Of a DNA stretch of 23,167 nucleotides, positions 14,230-20,411 are shown piece by piece. The notes under the pieces are model-generated. The model was not told where the DNA came from, did no database searches, and was given only the letters and a program-made list of their open reading frames with translations. Positions within the stretch are counted from its first letter, which is position 1. Each line of letters begins with the position of its first letter. Location of the stretch: the NCBI GenBank assembly GCA_002327305.1, contig DCUZ01000099.1:1-23167 (forward strand). The letters are read 5' to 3'. The translations under genes and the position numbers were made by a program. The DNA comes from Holophagales bacterium UBA2201 (GTDB lineage Bacteria; Acidobacteriota; Thermoanaerobaculia; UBA2201).

Positions 14230-14553
14230 CTAATTTTCTTTCTTGGCGGGCTCCGCATCCTTTTTAGGAGCCGAAGGTTCCTTGGTCGTTTCCTTCGCCG
14301 GGGCGGACGCGGCCCCTTCGGCCCCTTCGGCCGGTTTCGGCTTGGAGCCGTTGCCTCCGTCGGAGGCGGCGGAACGATTGGCGTAGTCGGTGACATACCA
14401 GCCGGAACCCTTGAACTGGATGGCGGGGGCGGAGATGCGCTTGCGCAGTTCTCCGCCGCACTCCGGACATCGCGTCGGGAGCGGGTCGGAGGCCATCAGG
14501 ATGAACTCGCTGACCTTTCGGCAGGACTGGCAGTTAAACTCGTAGATGGGCAT
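14230..14553 (-). CDS. FmdB-family zinc-ribbon protein with charged tail
   Basis: A 107-aa FmdB/CxxC_CxxC_SSSS family protein. The zinc ribbon MPIYEFNCQSCRK has C8/C11 and C29/C32, at the same positions as the copy at 239-466. It continues with the typical KRISAPAIQFKGSGWYVTDYA, which the other copy lacks. The last 45 residues are a low-complexity Lys/Glu/Ala/Pro tail, probably disordered. The reading frame is open well upstream, but the ATG at 14553 gives the exact family start and has AGGAGA 7 nt before it. A good promoter lies at 14593-14622. The role is unknown beyond metal binding. Confidence 0.92.
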   Translation of the reverse strand: MPIYEFNCQSCRKVSEFILMASDPLPTRCPECGGELRKRISAPAIQFKGSGWYVTDYANRSAASDGGNGSKPKPAEGAEGAASAPAKETTKEPSAPKKDAEPAKKEN

Positions 14554-14592
14554 GGTGGATCTCCTGACTTGGTGAACCGTGAACGGCCGCGT

Positions 14593-14622
14593 ATTGTATA
14601 GCCGCGGCCCCCCCGGTGTCAA
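14593..14622 (-). promoter_or_regulatory. Promoter of the minus-strand fmdB gene
   Basis: On the minus strand TTGACA (14622-14617), an 18-nt spacer, then TACAAT (14598-14593). This matches the -35 fully and the -10 at five of six. The spacer is almost all G and C. Transcription would start near 14586 and give a leader of about 33 nt with a Shine-Dalgarno site. Confidence 0.65.
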
Positions 14623-14650
14623 ATGGCCGGCGGATGAACGGGCGATGGCC

Positions 14651-15721
14651 CTATTGCGCTTTCCGTTCCAGCCAGGCGGCCACTTCGTCCTGGAGGCGGT
14701 CGTAGGGGAAGAGGAAGGTCTCCCCAAAGGCCTCCCGCGCCGGCGTCCCCGTCCCGAGGGACTGGAGGAACGACGACAGGGCGGCCAGGGAGGCCCGCTC
14801 TTCCAGGCAGAGGACGGCCGAGAGGGCCATCTGATAGAGCGTCGCGGCCTGGGCCGGTCCACCCATGAGGAAGGAGGGGGCCGTGAGGGGGGGGAGGCCG
14901 CCCCCGCGGGCCGCCGCGGAAAGGGCCCGCGCGTCCATGCGGGGGCGGGGGGCCTCGAAATACTGCGCCAGCCCCTCATCGAGCCACAGCGGGCACCGCC
15001 CCCCGGCCACCTGGAAATTGAAGGCGTGGACGAACTCGTGGACCACGACGTTGCGGGCGCGGGGGGCGGTGGGGTCGAGGCCGGCGAGGGGAAGGTGGAT
15101 GGTGCCGTCGTAGGCCCCTCCCACCCACTCGGGGAGGCCGGTCTCCTCGCGGAACTCCCGGTCGGTGTAGAGGATCACCGGGACCTTGCCGTCGGGGTTG
15201 GCCGCCATGGCGCCGCACACCGTGAGGTAGGCTTCCTCCAGGATGCCCACCACCGCCTCGGCCGACCGGGCCGCCCCGGCGCCGGAGATGCGGACGGTGA
15301 AGTGATGGGTCCCCAGGCGCAGGCCGTCGAGGGGGGCGGGGGGTTCGTGCGGGACCACCGCGTCCAGGGCCGGTCCCGGGTCCTCCCACGCCGGAACCCC
15401 GGCCTCCCCCTCCGGGGGGGCGAGGTCGGCGGCGACCGCGCGGTACCGTCCGGCCGCCTCGATCTCCCCCCGCTCCCGCGCGTCGCGCTCGAGGGCCAGG
15501 AAGGCCTCCACGGCCAGCCGGCGGGCCTCCCCGTCCCCGGGATCGTCCCTGGCCGCCTTCAACAGCGCCATGGCCTCCAGGATGGGGTCGCGCTCCTCGT
15601 CGCCGGCCCCCTCCGCCTCCACCGCCGCGGGGGGCGGCGCCGCCGAGGGCCGGGGCGCCGCGGGCGGAGGGGCGCCGCAGGCGATGGCGAGGAGAAGGGC
15701 GGGGGGGAGAAGCCGCCTCAC
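14651..15721 (-). CDS. Peptidase-MA-like lipoprotein (HExxH metalloprotease)
   Basis: Predicted lipoprotein of 356 aa. The start is the GTG at 15721, which overlaps the folE stop as GTGA. It gives VRRLLPPALLLAIAC, a signal peptide with lipobox AIAC. A longer reading to 16069 is the shadow frame of folE. After a Pro/Ala linker and a helical region, the C-terminal half is a gluzincin domain: VVVHEFVHAFNF with H228, E229 and H232, then WLDEGLAQYFE with the third ligand E249. This pattern fits the peptidase MA family (PF13485). The enzyme would act in the periplasm or at the outer membrane; the substrate is unknown. It is translationally coupled to folE, which does not by itself imply a shared pathway. 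Confidence 0.85.
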   Translation of the reverse strand: MRRLLPPALLLAIACGAPPPAAPRPSAAPPPAAVEAEGAGDEERDPILEAMALLKAARDDPGDGEARRLAVEAFLALERDARERGEIEAAGRYRAVAADLAPPEGEAGVPAWEDPGPALDAVVPHEPPAPLDGLRLGTHHFTVRISGAGAARSAEAVVGILEEAYLTVCGAMAANPDGKVPVILYTDREFREETGLPEWVGGAYDGTIHLPLAGLDPTAPRARNVVVHEFVHAFNFQVAGGRCPLWLDEGLAQYFEAPRPRMDARALSAAARGGGLPPLTAPSFLMGGPAQAATLYQMALSAVLCLEERASLAALSSFLQSLGTGTPAREAFGETFLFPYDRLQDEVAAWLERKAQ

Positions 15722-16290
15722 GGACGGGCCCCCCCGCTGATCCCGATGAGTTTGAGGAACTCCTCCCGGGTCGAGAGGCGGTTGCGGAACCCCCCCAGCA
15801 TGGCCGAGGTGATGGCCTGGGAGTGCTGTTTTTCCACCCCGCGCATCTGCATGCACAGGTGCTGGGCCTCGATGACCACCCCCACCCCCTTGGGTTGCAG
15901 GTGCTTTTCGAGGATCTCGGCGATCTGGAAGGTCATCCGTTCCTGCACCTGGAGGCGCCGGGAGAAGACATCCACCAGGCGGCACAGTTTGGAGAGCCCC
16001 ACGATGCGGCCGTCGGGGAGGTAGCCGATGTGCGCCTTCCCGAAAAAGGGGAGCAAATGGTGTTCGCACAGCGAGTAGAACTCGATGTCCTTGACGATGA
16101 CCATGTCGTCGTAGGCCTCGTGGAAGACGGCCTTCTTGATCATCTTTTCCGGGTCCTCCCGGTAGCCGCGGGTGAGGAAGCGGTACGCATCGGCGACGCG
16201 GGAGGGGGTGTCGGCGAGCCCTTCGCGGGCGGGGTCCTCGCCAAGGTGGACGAGGAGGTCGCGGATGGTCTGTTCGAGGTCCTTCTTCAT
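15718..16290 (-). CDS. folE: GTP cyclohydrolase I
   Basis: FolE converts GTP to 7,8-dihydroneopterin triphosphate, the first step of folate (and often queuosine) synthesis. The 190 residues include the zinc ligands C75 and H78 (SLCEHHLLPFFG) and C146 (HLCMQMRGVEKQ), so it is the zinc-dependent type IA enzyme. The start is the ATG at 16290, giving MKKDLEQTIRDLLVHLGEDP. The frame is open further upstream, but that part is not family-like. The ATG is 6 nt after a TACAAT -10 box, with no ribosome site, so translation is probably leaderless. The stop overlaps the next gene's GTG by four bases. Confidence 0.96.
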   Translation of the reverse strand: MKKDLEQTIRDLLVHLGEDPAREGLADTPSRVADAYRFLTRGYREDPEKMIKKAVFHEAYDDMVIVKDIEFYSLCEHHLLPFFGKAHIGYLPDGRIVGLSKLCRLVDVFSRRLQVQERMTFQIAEILEKHLQPKGVGVVIEAQHLCMQMRGVEKQHSQAITSAMLGGFRNRLSTREEFLKLIGISGGARP

Positions 16291-16296
16291 GGGGTC

Positions 16297-16326
16297 ATTG
16301 TATGCCTCTATGCCGTGCGGAGGCAA
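16297..16326 (-). promoter_or_regulatory. folE promoter, leaderless geometry
   Basis: On the minus strand TTGCCT (16326-16321), an 18-nt spacer, then TACAAT (16302-16297), followed by 6 nt and the folE ATG. It lies back to back with the promoter of the plus-strand gene within the 64-bp divergent gap. Confidence 0.6.
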
Positions 16327-16334
16327 GGGGTTCG

Positions 16335-16343
16335 TGCTATAAT
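16335..16343 (+). promoter_or_regulatory. Extended -10 promoter of the lipoprotein gene
   Basis: A perfect extended -10 element TGCTATAAT (TGn plus TATAAT). The position for a -35 box (16315-16320, GTGCGG) is poor, which is usual for extended -10 promoters. The ATG at 16355 is 11 nt after the -10, so the leader would be about 0-6 nt. Confidence 0.6.
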
Positions 16344-16354
16344 AGTTGTCCGCT

Positions 16355-17128
16355 ATGACAATCAAAACCTTGACGGTTCGGGGGTCCTTCATCGCCCTCG
16401 CGCTCCTGGCGGGGTGCGGCGGCGGGTCCACGCCCGGCTTCAACGCGGCCCAGGAATGGGGGCGGCTGGAGAAGCAGGCCCGGGACCTCCAAGCCGTGCG
16501 GGGGCGGATGGACGACCTTCGCGCCCAGCTCGACCGGTGGGAGGCCGCCGCCTACGATCCGAAGGGGGCGGCTGCCGAAGGGCTCCCCTCCGAGCCCGCC
16601 GCCGTCCTGCAGGAGCGCCTCGAAGCCCTGCGCGGAGACGCCTACCGGGACGCCGCCACCGCGTTCTGGGACACCCTCACCCTCTTCCTCGACCGCACCC
16701 TCAACAATGCCGGCCTGAAGGCCTCGCCGGAGGCGGCCAGGGCGGTGGACCTTTTCGCCGACGAGAGCATCGCCCTGGCGCGTGAGTTGGTGCGGGAGGA
16801 GGGGCGGTACGACCGGGCGGTGGAGGTCCTGGAGCAGGCCCTCCGCCACGCTCCCGACCACGCCGGCGTCAAGGCCGAGATGGAGGCAACCCGCCCCTTT
16901 CTCCGGCTGGCGCGGGAGCGGTTCGACCGGGCCGAGGCGGGGATGACCATGCCCGCCGTCCGGAAATTGTGCGGCGTCCCCGCCCCCTCCGCGATGCAGG
17001 AGCGGACCGAAAAGGGACGCGCGCTGACCGCCTGGCTCTATCCCAACGAAGACGGGGGCTGGGCGGCCCTCTTTTTCGACGGCGGCCGCCTCTACGAAAA
17101 ATCTTGGGACACCCAGCCGGCGCCGTGA
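16355..17128 (+). CDS. Predicted lipoprotein with TPR-like and BamE-like parts
   Basis: A 257-aa protein of unrecognised family. The N-terminus has a signal peptide with lipobox LAGC (SFIALALLAGCGGG), so it should be lipidated at Cys21. The middle is helical and charged, and RYDRAVEVLEQALRHAPDHA looks like a tetratricopeptide repeat. The C-terminal 60 residues, from GMTMPAVRKLCGVP to ALFFDGGRLYEKSW, resemble the SmpA/BamE-type fold signature (GMTxxEVxxLLGxP). A TTG at 16346 is in frame upstream, but the ATG at 16355 fits the signal peptide. The stop overlaps the larB GTG by four bases (GTGA). A role in envelope assembly is possible but only inferred. Confidence 0.75.
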   Translation: MTIKTLTVRGSFIALALLAGCGGGSTPGFNAAQEWGRLEKQARDLQAVRGRMDDLRAQLDRWEAAAYDPKGAAAEGLPSEPAAVLQERLEALRGDAYRDAATAFWDTLTLFLDRTLNNAGLKASPEAARAVDLFADESIALARELVREEGRYDRAVEVLEQALRHAPDHAGVKAEMEATRPFLRLARERFDRAEAGMTMPAVRKLCGVPAPSAMQERTEKGRALTAWLYPNEDGGWAALFFDGGRLYEKSWDTQPAP

Positions 17129-17874
17129 CCCCCGAAGAGATCCTGGCCCTGCTGGAGGCGGTCCGCGACGGGCGGGCCACGCCGAAGCGGGCCCTGGCCC
17201 GCCTCAAGCACCTCCCGGCCCAGCGGGTCGGCGATGTGGTCCTGGACACCCACCGCACCCTGCGCAAGGGGGCCGGCGAGGTGGTCTTCGGGGAGGGAAA
17301 GTCGCCGGAGCAGTTGCGGGCCATCGTGGCGCACCACCGCCGGGAACGCCTTCCGTTCCTCATCACCCGCCTCTCCCCCCCGCGCTTCAAGGCGCTCCGC
17401 CTCAAGGGGGGCAACCTCCGGTATCACCCCGTCCCGGGCATCCTGACGGGGGGGGCGCCGCGGAAAAAGTTGGCAGGGGCCGGGAAAGTTGCTATAATCA
17501 CCGCCGGAGCGTCGGACCTTCCCGTCGCCGAGGAGGTCCGGATCGTCCTGGAGTATTTCGGCCGGGAGACGATAGCGTTCCATGACCGGGGCGTGGCCGG
17601 CCTGCACCGCCTGATGGAGCACCTTGAGGCGCTGCAAAAGGCCCGGGTCATCGTGGCCGTTGCCGGGATGGAGGGGGCCCTCCCCTCCGTCGTGGCCGGT
17701 CTGTTCGAGGCCCCCGTCATCGGCGTCCCCACCAGCGTGGGCTACGGCTCCAATCTGGGGGGGATCGCCCCGCTGCTCACCATGCTCAACTCCTGCACCG
17801 CGGGGGTTGCCGTGGTGGGCATCGACAACGGGGTGGCCGCGGCGACGCTGGCCGCCCTCATGAGCCGCCCGTGA
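17125..17874 (+). CDS. larB: Nickel-pincer cofactor biosynthesis protein LarB
   Basis: LarB carboxylates and hydrolyses nicotinic acid adenine dinucleotide to pyridinium-3,5-biscarboxylic acid mononucleotide, the first step of the nickel-pincer cofactor of lactate racemase-type enzymes. The 249-aa protein shows the family pattern: an N-terminal helical region with LRKGAGEVVFGEGKS, then a PurE-like C-terminal domain with ITAGASDLPVAEEV, VAGMEGALPSVVAGL, VIGVPTSVGYG and LNSCTAGVAVVGIDNG. The start is the GTG in the GTGA overlap with the upstream lipoprotein gene; the frame is open further upstream in non-LarB sequence. No larC, larE or larA is in the window, so the partners must lie elsewhere. 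A promoter-like element lies inside the gene at 17470-17498. Confidence 0.93.
   Translation: MTPEEILALLEAVRDGRATPKRALARLKHLPAQRVGDVVLDTHRTLRKGAGEVVFGEGKSPEQLRAIVAHHRRERLPFLITRLSPPRFKALRLKGGNLRYHPVPGILTGGAPRKKLAGAGKVAIITAGASDLPVAEEVRIVLEYFGRETIAFHDRGVAGLHRLMEHLEALQKARVIVAVAGMEGALPSVVAGLFEAPVIGVPTSVGYGSNLGGIAPLLTMLNSCTAGVAVVGIDNGVAAATLAALMSRP
17470..17498 (+). promoter_or_regulatory. Candidate promoter inside larB for the rpsU operon
   Basis: TTGGCA at 17470-17475, a 17-nt spacer and a perfect TATAAT at 17493-17498, within GC-rich coding sequence where such a match is unexpected. It would start transcripts about 390 nt before rpsU. No in-frame start codon for a shortened LarB follows closely. 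Confidence 0.5.
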
Positions 17875-17876
17875 GC

Positions 17877-17889
17877 AAAGGAGGTGATC
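17877..17889 (+). promoter_or_regulatory. Extended Shine-Dalgarno site of rpsU
   Basis: AAAGGAGGTGATC contains 12 consecutive bases (17878-17889) complementary to the usual 3' end of bacterial 16S rRNA. The start codon TTG begins 4 nt after the match. Ordinary sites pair over 4-7 bases. Confidence 0.85.
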
Positions 17890-17893
17890 GCTT

Positions 17894-18103
17894 TTGGCAG
17901 TAGTCATCATCGATGAGAACGAATCCTTCGAGGTCGCCCTCAAGCGCTTCAAGCGCATGTGCGAACGGGAAGGCATCTTGTCCGAGGTCAAAAAGCGCCA
18001 ACACTACGAGAAACCCAGCGAAACCAAGAAGAAGAAACAGCTGGAAGCCGCGAAGAAGATGAAGCGCAAACAGGCCCAGGAGCGTCGCAAGTACAGACTG
18101 TAG
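17894..18103 (+). CDS. rpsU: 30S ribosomal protein bS21
   Basis: Small ribosomal protein of 69 aa that sits on the 30S platform next to the anti-Shine-Dalgarno helix. The sequence AVVIIDENESFEVALKRFKRMCEREGILSEVKKRQHYEKPSE is the standard bS21 core, and the tail is very basic. The start codon is TTG, confirmed by the family N-terminus and the 12-nt Shine-Dalgarno match just upstream. The gene opens the macromolecular-synthesis group rpsU-mutS2-dnaG-rpoD, with 16 nt before mutS2. The weak start codon with an overlong ribosome site suggests special translational control. Confidence 0.96.
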   Translation: MAVVIIDENESFEVALKRFKRMCEREGILSEVKKRQHYEKPSETKKKKQLEAAKKMKRKQAQERRKYRL

Positions 18104-18119
18104 CGTTAAGACAATTCAC

Positions 18120-20411
18120 GTGATCTTGAATTCCCGCCAACTGGGGTTGCCCCGCGTCCTGGAGGTGATGGCTGAATACTGCCACACCTCCGGGGGGCGG
18201 GAGCATTTCGCCCAGGCGTCGCGGTTCCTCGACGCCGACGCGCTGGCCCGGCGGCACGGGCTCATCCGCGAGATGGAAGGGGTCCCGGGGGATGCGTTCG
18301 TCCGGCTGGCCGACCTGGAGACCTTCCTGCCGCCGCTGGAGGAGGACCCCCTCTTCGTCTACGCCGAGCGGGACGCGGCGGCGGTCCTGCGCCTACTCCC
18401 CGCCCTCGACGCCCTCAAGGCCTCGCTCGCGGGCCCTCAACGGCCCCTCCTCTCCGCCATCGCGGAGGAGTTGCCCGACGGCGGCCCGGTGGCGGCCCCC
18501 TACCGCGGCTTCTTCGCCGAGGGCGGGGAACTGCGCCCCGACGCCACCCCGGGCCTGCGGTCGCTCCACAAGCGGGAACGGGCCTGTTTCGACCATCTGC
18601 AGGACATCCTCCAGGGAGAGTTGAAGAAATACCAGCCGCTCCTGTCCGACGAGGTGGTCATGTACCGCCGGGAGCGGTACTGCCTCCCCGTGAAGGCCTC
18701 GGCGCAGAGCAAGGTGCAGGGGATGCTCCTGGGGGCCTCGGCCACGCGCGAAACGGTCTTCATCGAACCCGCCCCGGTGGTGGTGGCCAACAACGACTAC
18801 CAACTGACCCTCGAGGAGATCCATGCGGAGAAGTTCCGCGTCCTCAAGGAGATCACCGACGCCGTGCGGGCGTTCCTCCCCGCCCTGAAGCAGGCGCTGG
18901 CGACGCTGGGACTGCTGGATTTCCACCGCGCGTGCCGAAGATACCAGGAAGCGTGCTCGGGGGTCCTCCCCGAATTGGTCCCCGTGGAGGAGGGACTGAC
19001 CCTGCGCCGGGCGCGCCATCCCCTGCTGGAGGCCCTGGCCCGGCAGGAAAAGGGGCGGCGCCCCGTGGTCCCCCTGACCTTTGTTCTGCGGCCCCCCAAG
19101 CGGGTCTTCATCCTCTCCGGCCCCAACGGCGGGGGCAAGACCATCGCCCTGCAGACCGCCGGGCTGATCGTGGCCCTGGCGCGGATGGGGCTTCCCGTCC
19201 CCGCCGCGGACGGCACCCGCGTCCCGTCCCTCGACGCCCTCCTCGTGTCCATCGGGGACGCCCAGGACCTCGACAAGGGGCTCTCCACCTTCACCTCCTC
19301 CGTGGCGGTGATGAAGGAGTTCCTCGAATCGGCCGGCCCCGGCTCGCTCTGCCTGGTGGACGAGATCGGGTTCGGCACCAACCCCGAGGAGGCCACCGCC
19401 CTCTCGCTCGCCCTCCTCGACGCCTTCCTCGAGCGCGGGGCCGCGGTGATGGTCACCACCCACCTCACCCAGCTCAAGAGCCTGGCCTTCACGCGGCCGG
19501 AGGTGGCGAACGCCTCCATGGAGTTCGACGAGACCACCCACCTGCCCACCTTCCGGTTCCTCCCCGACATCCCCGGCTCCTCCAACGCCCTGCAGATGGC
19601 CGAGCGGTTCGGCCTTCCGGAGCCCGTGCTGGAGGCCGCCCGCGGCTACATGCACCCGGACCTCATCCGGCAGGACGCCCTCCTCAAGCGCATCCAGGCC
19701 CTACGGCAGGAGGAGGAGGAGACGCTGGCGCGCCTGCAGGAGAGGGAGCGGGAGGCCGAGACGGCCCTGGAGGCCGCCCGGCGGGACGCGGCGGCGCGGG
19801 AGGAGGCGTGGCGCCGGGAGCGGGAGGAGATCCAGCGCAACCTGTGGGAGGAACTCCACAAGCAGGTCGCGCGCCTGCGGGAAGAGGGGATCGCGGTGGG
19901 GAAGCGGAAGGAGCAGAGCGCCGCGCAGGCCCTGGTCCCGCCCCCGCCCCCCAGGCCCGCCGAGGACGGCGCCCCCGGGCCCCTCTCCCCGGGCCAGACC
20001 GTGGCCGTCCACTCCCTGAAGAAGGAGGGGCGCGTCGTCCGCATTCAGGAGCAGGAGGGGACCGCCGTGGTGGAGGTGGGGGGGAAGCATTTCTGGTTCC
20101 CCCTCGAGGACCTCGCCCCCAAGAGCGGGGCCCCCGCCGCGCCCCGGAGCCGGACCGACCTCCCTTCGGCCGAGATGGGCTATCCGGAGTTGAACCTCAT
20201 CGGGATGCGGGTGGAGGAGGCGGAGGAGGCGATGGAGCGGTTCCTCAGCCACGCCGCCCTGACCGGCCTGCGGCAGGTGGTGATGGTCCACGGCCACGGA
20301 ACCGGCCGCCTGCGCCGGGGCGTGAGGGCCTACCTCAAAGGGCACGCCCTGGTCCGGTCCTTTGCGCCGGGGGACAGGGACGCCACGACGGTGGTGGAGG
20401 TGCGCCGGTGA
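18120..20411 (+). CDS. mutS2: MutS2 family protein (ATPase with Smr domain)
   Basis: MutS2 is a MutS-related ATPase not used in mismatch repair. In other bacteria it suppresses recombination or splits collided ribosomes. The 763 residues include a core domain, Walker A ILSGPNGGGKT near 331-341, Walker B SLCLVDEIGFGTNPEEA near 408-424, a long charged coiled coil near 520-610 (LRQEEEETLARLQEREREAE), a KOW-like beta region near 620-680, and a C-terminal Smr domain with HGHGTGRLRRGV. The Smr motif usually read LDLRG is here LNLIG. The start is GTG without an obvious ribosome site. It is joined to dnaG by a GTGA overlap, and sits between rpsU and dnaG, where E. coli has no gene. Confidence 0.94.
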   Translation: MILNSRQLGLPRVLEVMAEYCHTSGGREHFAQASRFLDADALARRHGLIREMEGVPGDAFVRLADLETFLPPLEEDPLFVYAERDAAAVLRLLPALDALKASLAGPQRPLLSAIAEELPDGGPVAAPYRGFFAEGGELRPDATPGLRSLHKRERACFDHLQDILQGELKKYQPLLSDEVVMYRRERYCLPVKASAQSKVQGMLLGASATRETVFIEPAPVVVANNDYQLTLEEIHAEKFRVLKEITDAVRAFLPALKQALATLGLLDFHRACRRYQEACSGVLPELVPVEEGLTLRRARHPLLEALARQEKGRRPVVPLTFVLRPPKRVFILSGPNGGGKTIALQTAGLIVALARMGLPVPAADGTRVPSLDALLVSIGDAQDLDKGLSTFTSSVAVMKEFLESAGPGSLCLVDEIGFGTNPEEATALSLALLDAFLERGAAVMVTTHLTQLKSLAFTRPEVANASMEFDETTHLPTFRFLPDIPGSSNALQMAERFGLPEPVLEAARGYMHPDLIRQDALLKRIQALRQEEEETLARLQEREREAETALEAARRDAAAREEAWRREREEIQRNLWEELHKQVARLREEGIAVGKRKEQSAAQALVPPPPPRPAEDGAPGPLSPGQTVAVHSLKKEGRVVRIQEQEGTAVVEVGGKHFWFPLEDLAPKSGAPAAPRSRTDLPSAEMGYPELNLIGMRVEEAEEAMERFLSHAALTGLRQVVMVHGHGTGRLRRGVRAYLKGHALVRSFAPGDRDATTVVEVRR

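Noticed and set aside
14651..16069. Long 472-aa version of the peptidase-like protein
   Set aside because: The first 116 residues are a shadow frame of folE; the GTG at 15721 gives a proper lipoprotein signal peptide.
17877..17893. Riboswitch or attenuator in front of rpsU
   Set aside because: Only 19 nt separate larB and rpsU; the signal is fully explained by an extended Shine-Dalgarno site.
18087..18115. Separate promoter directly upstream of mutS2
   Set aside because: GACAAT sits 4 nt before the GTG, but there is no -35 match (GCAAGT) and the 16-nt gap fits simple operon read-through.
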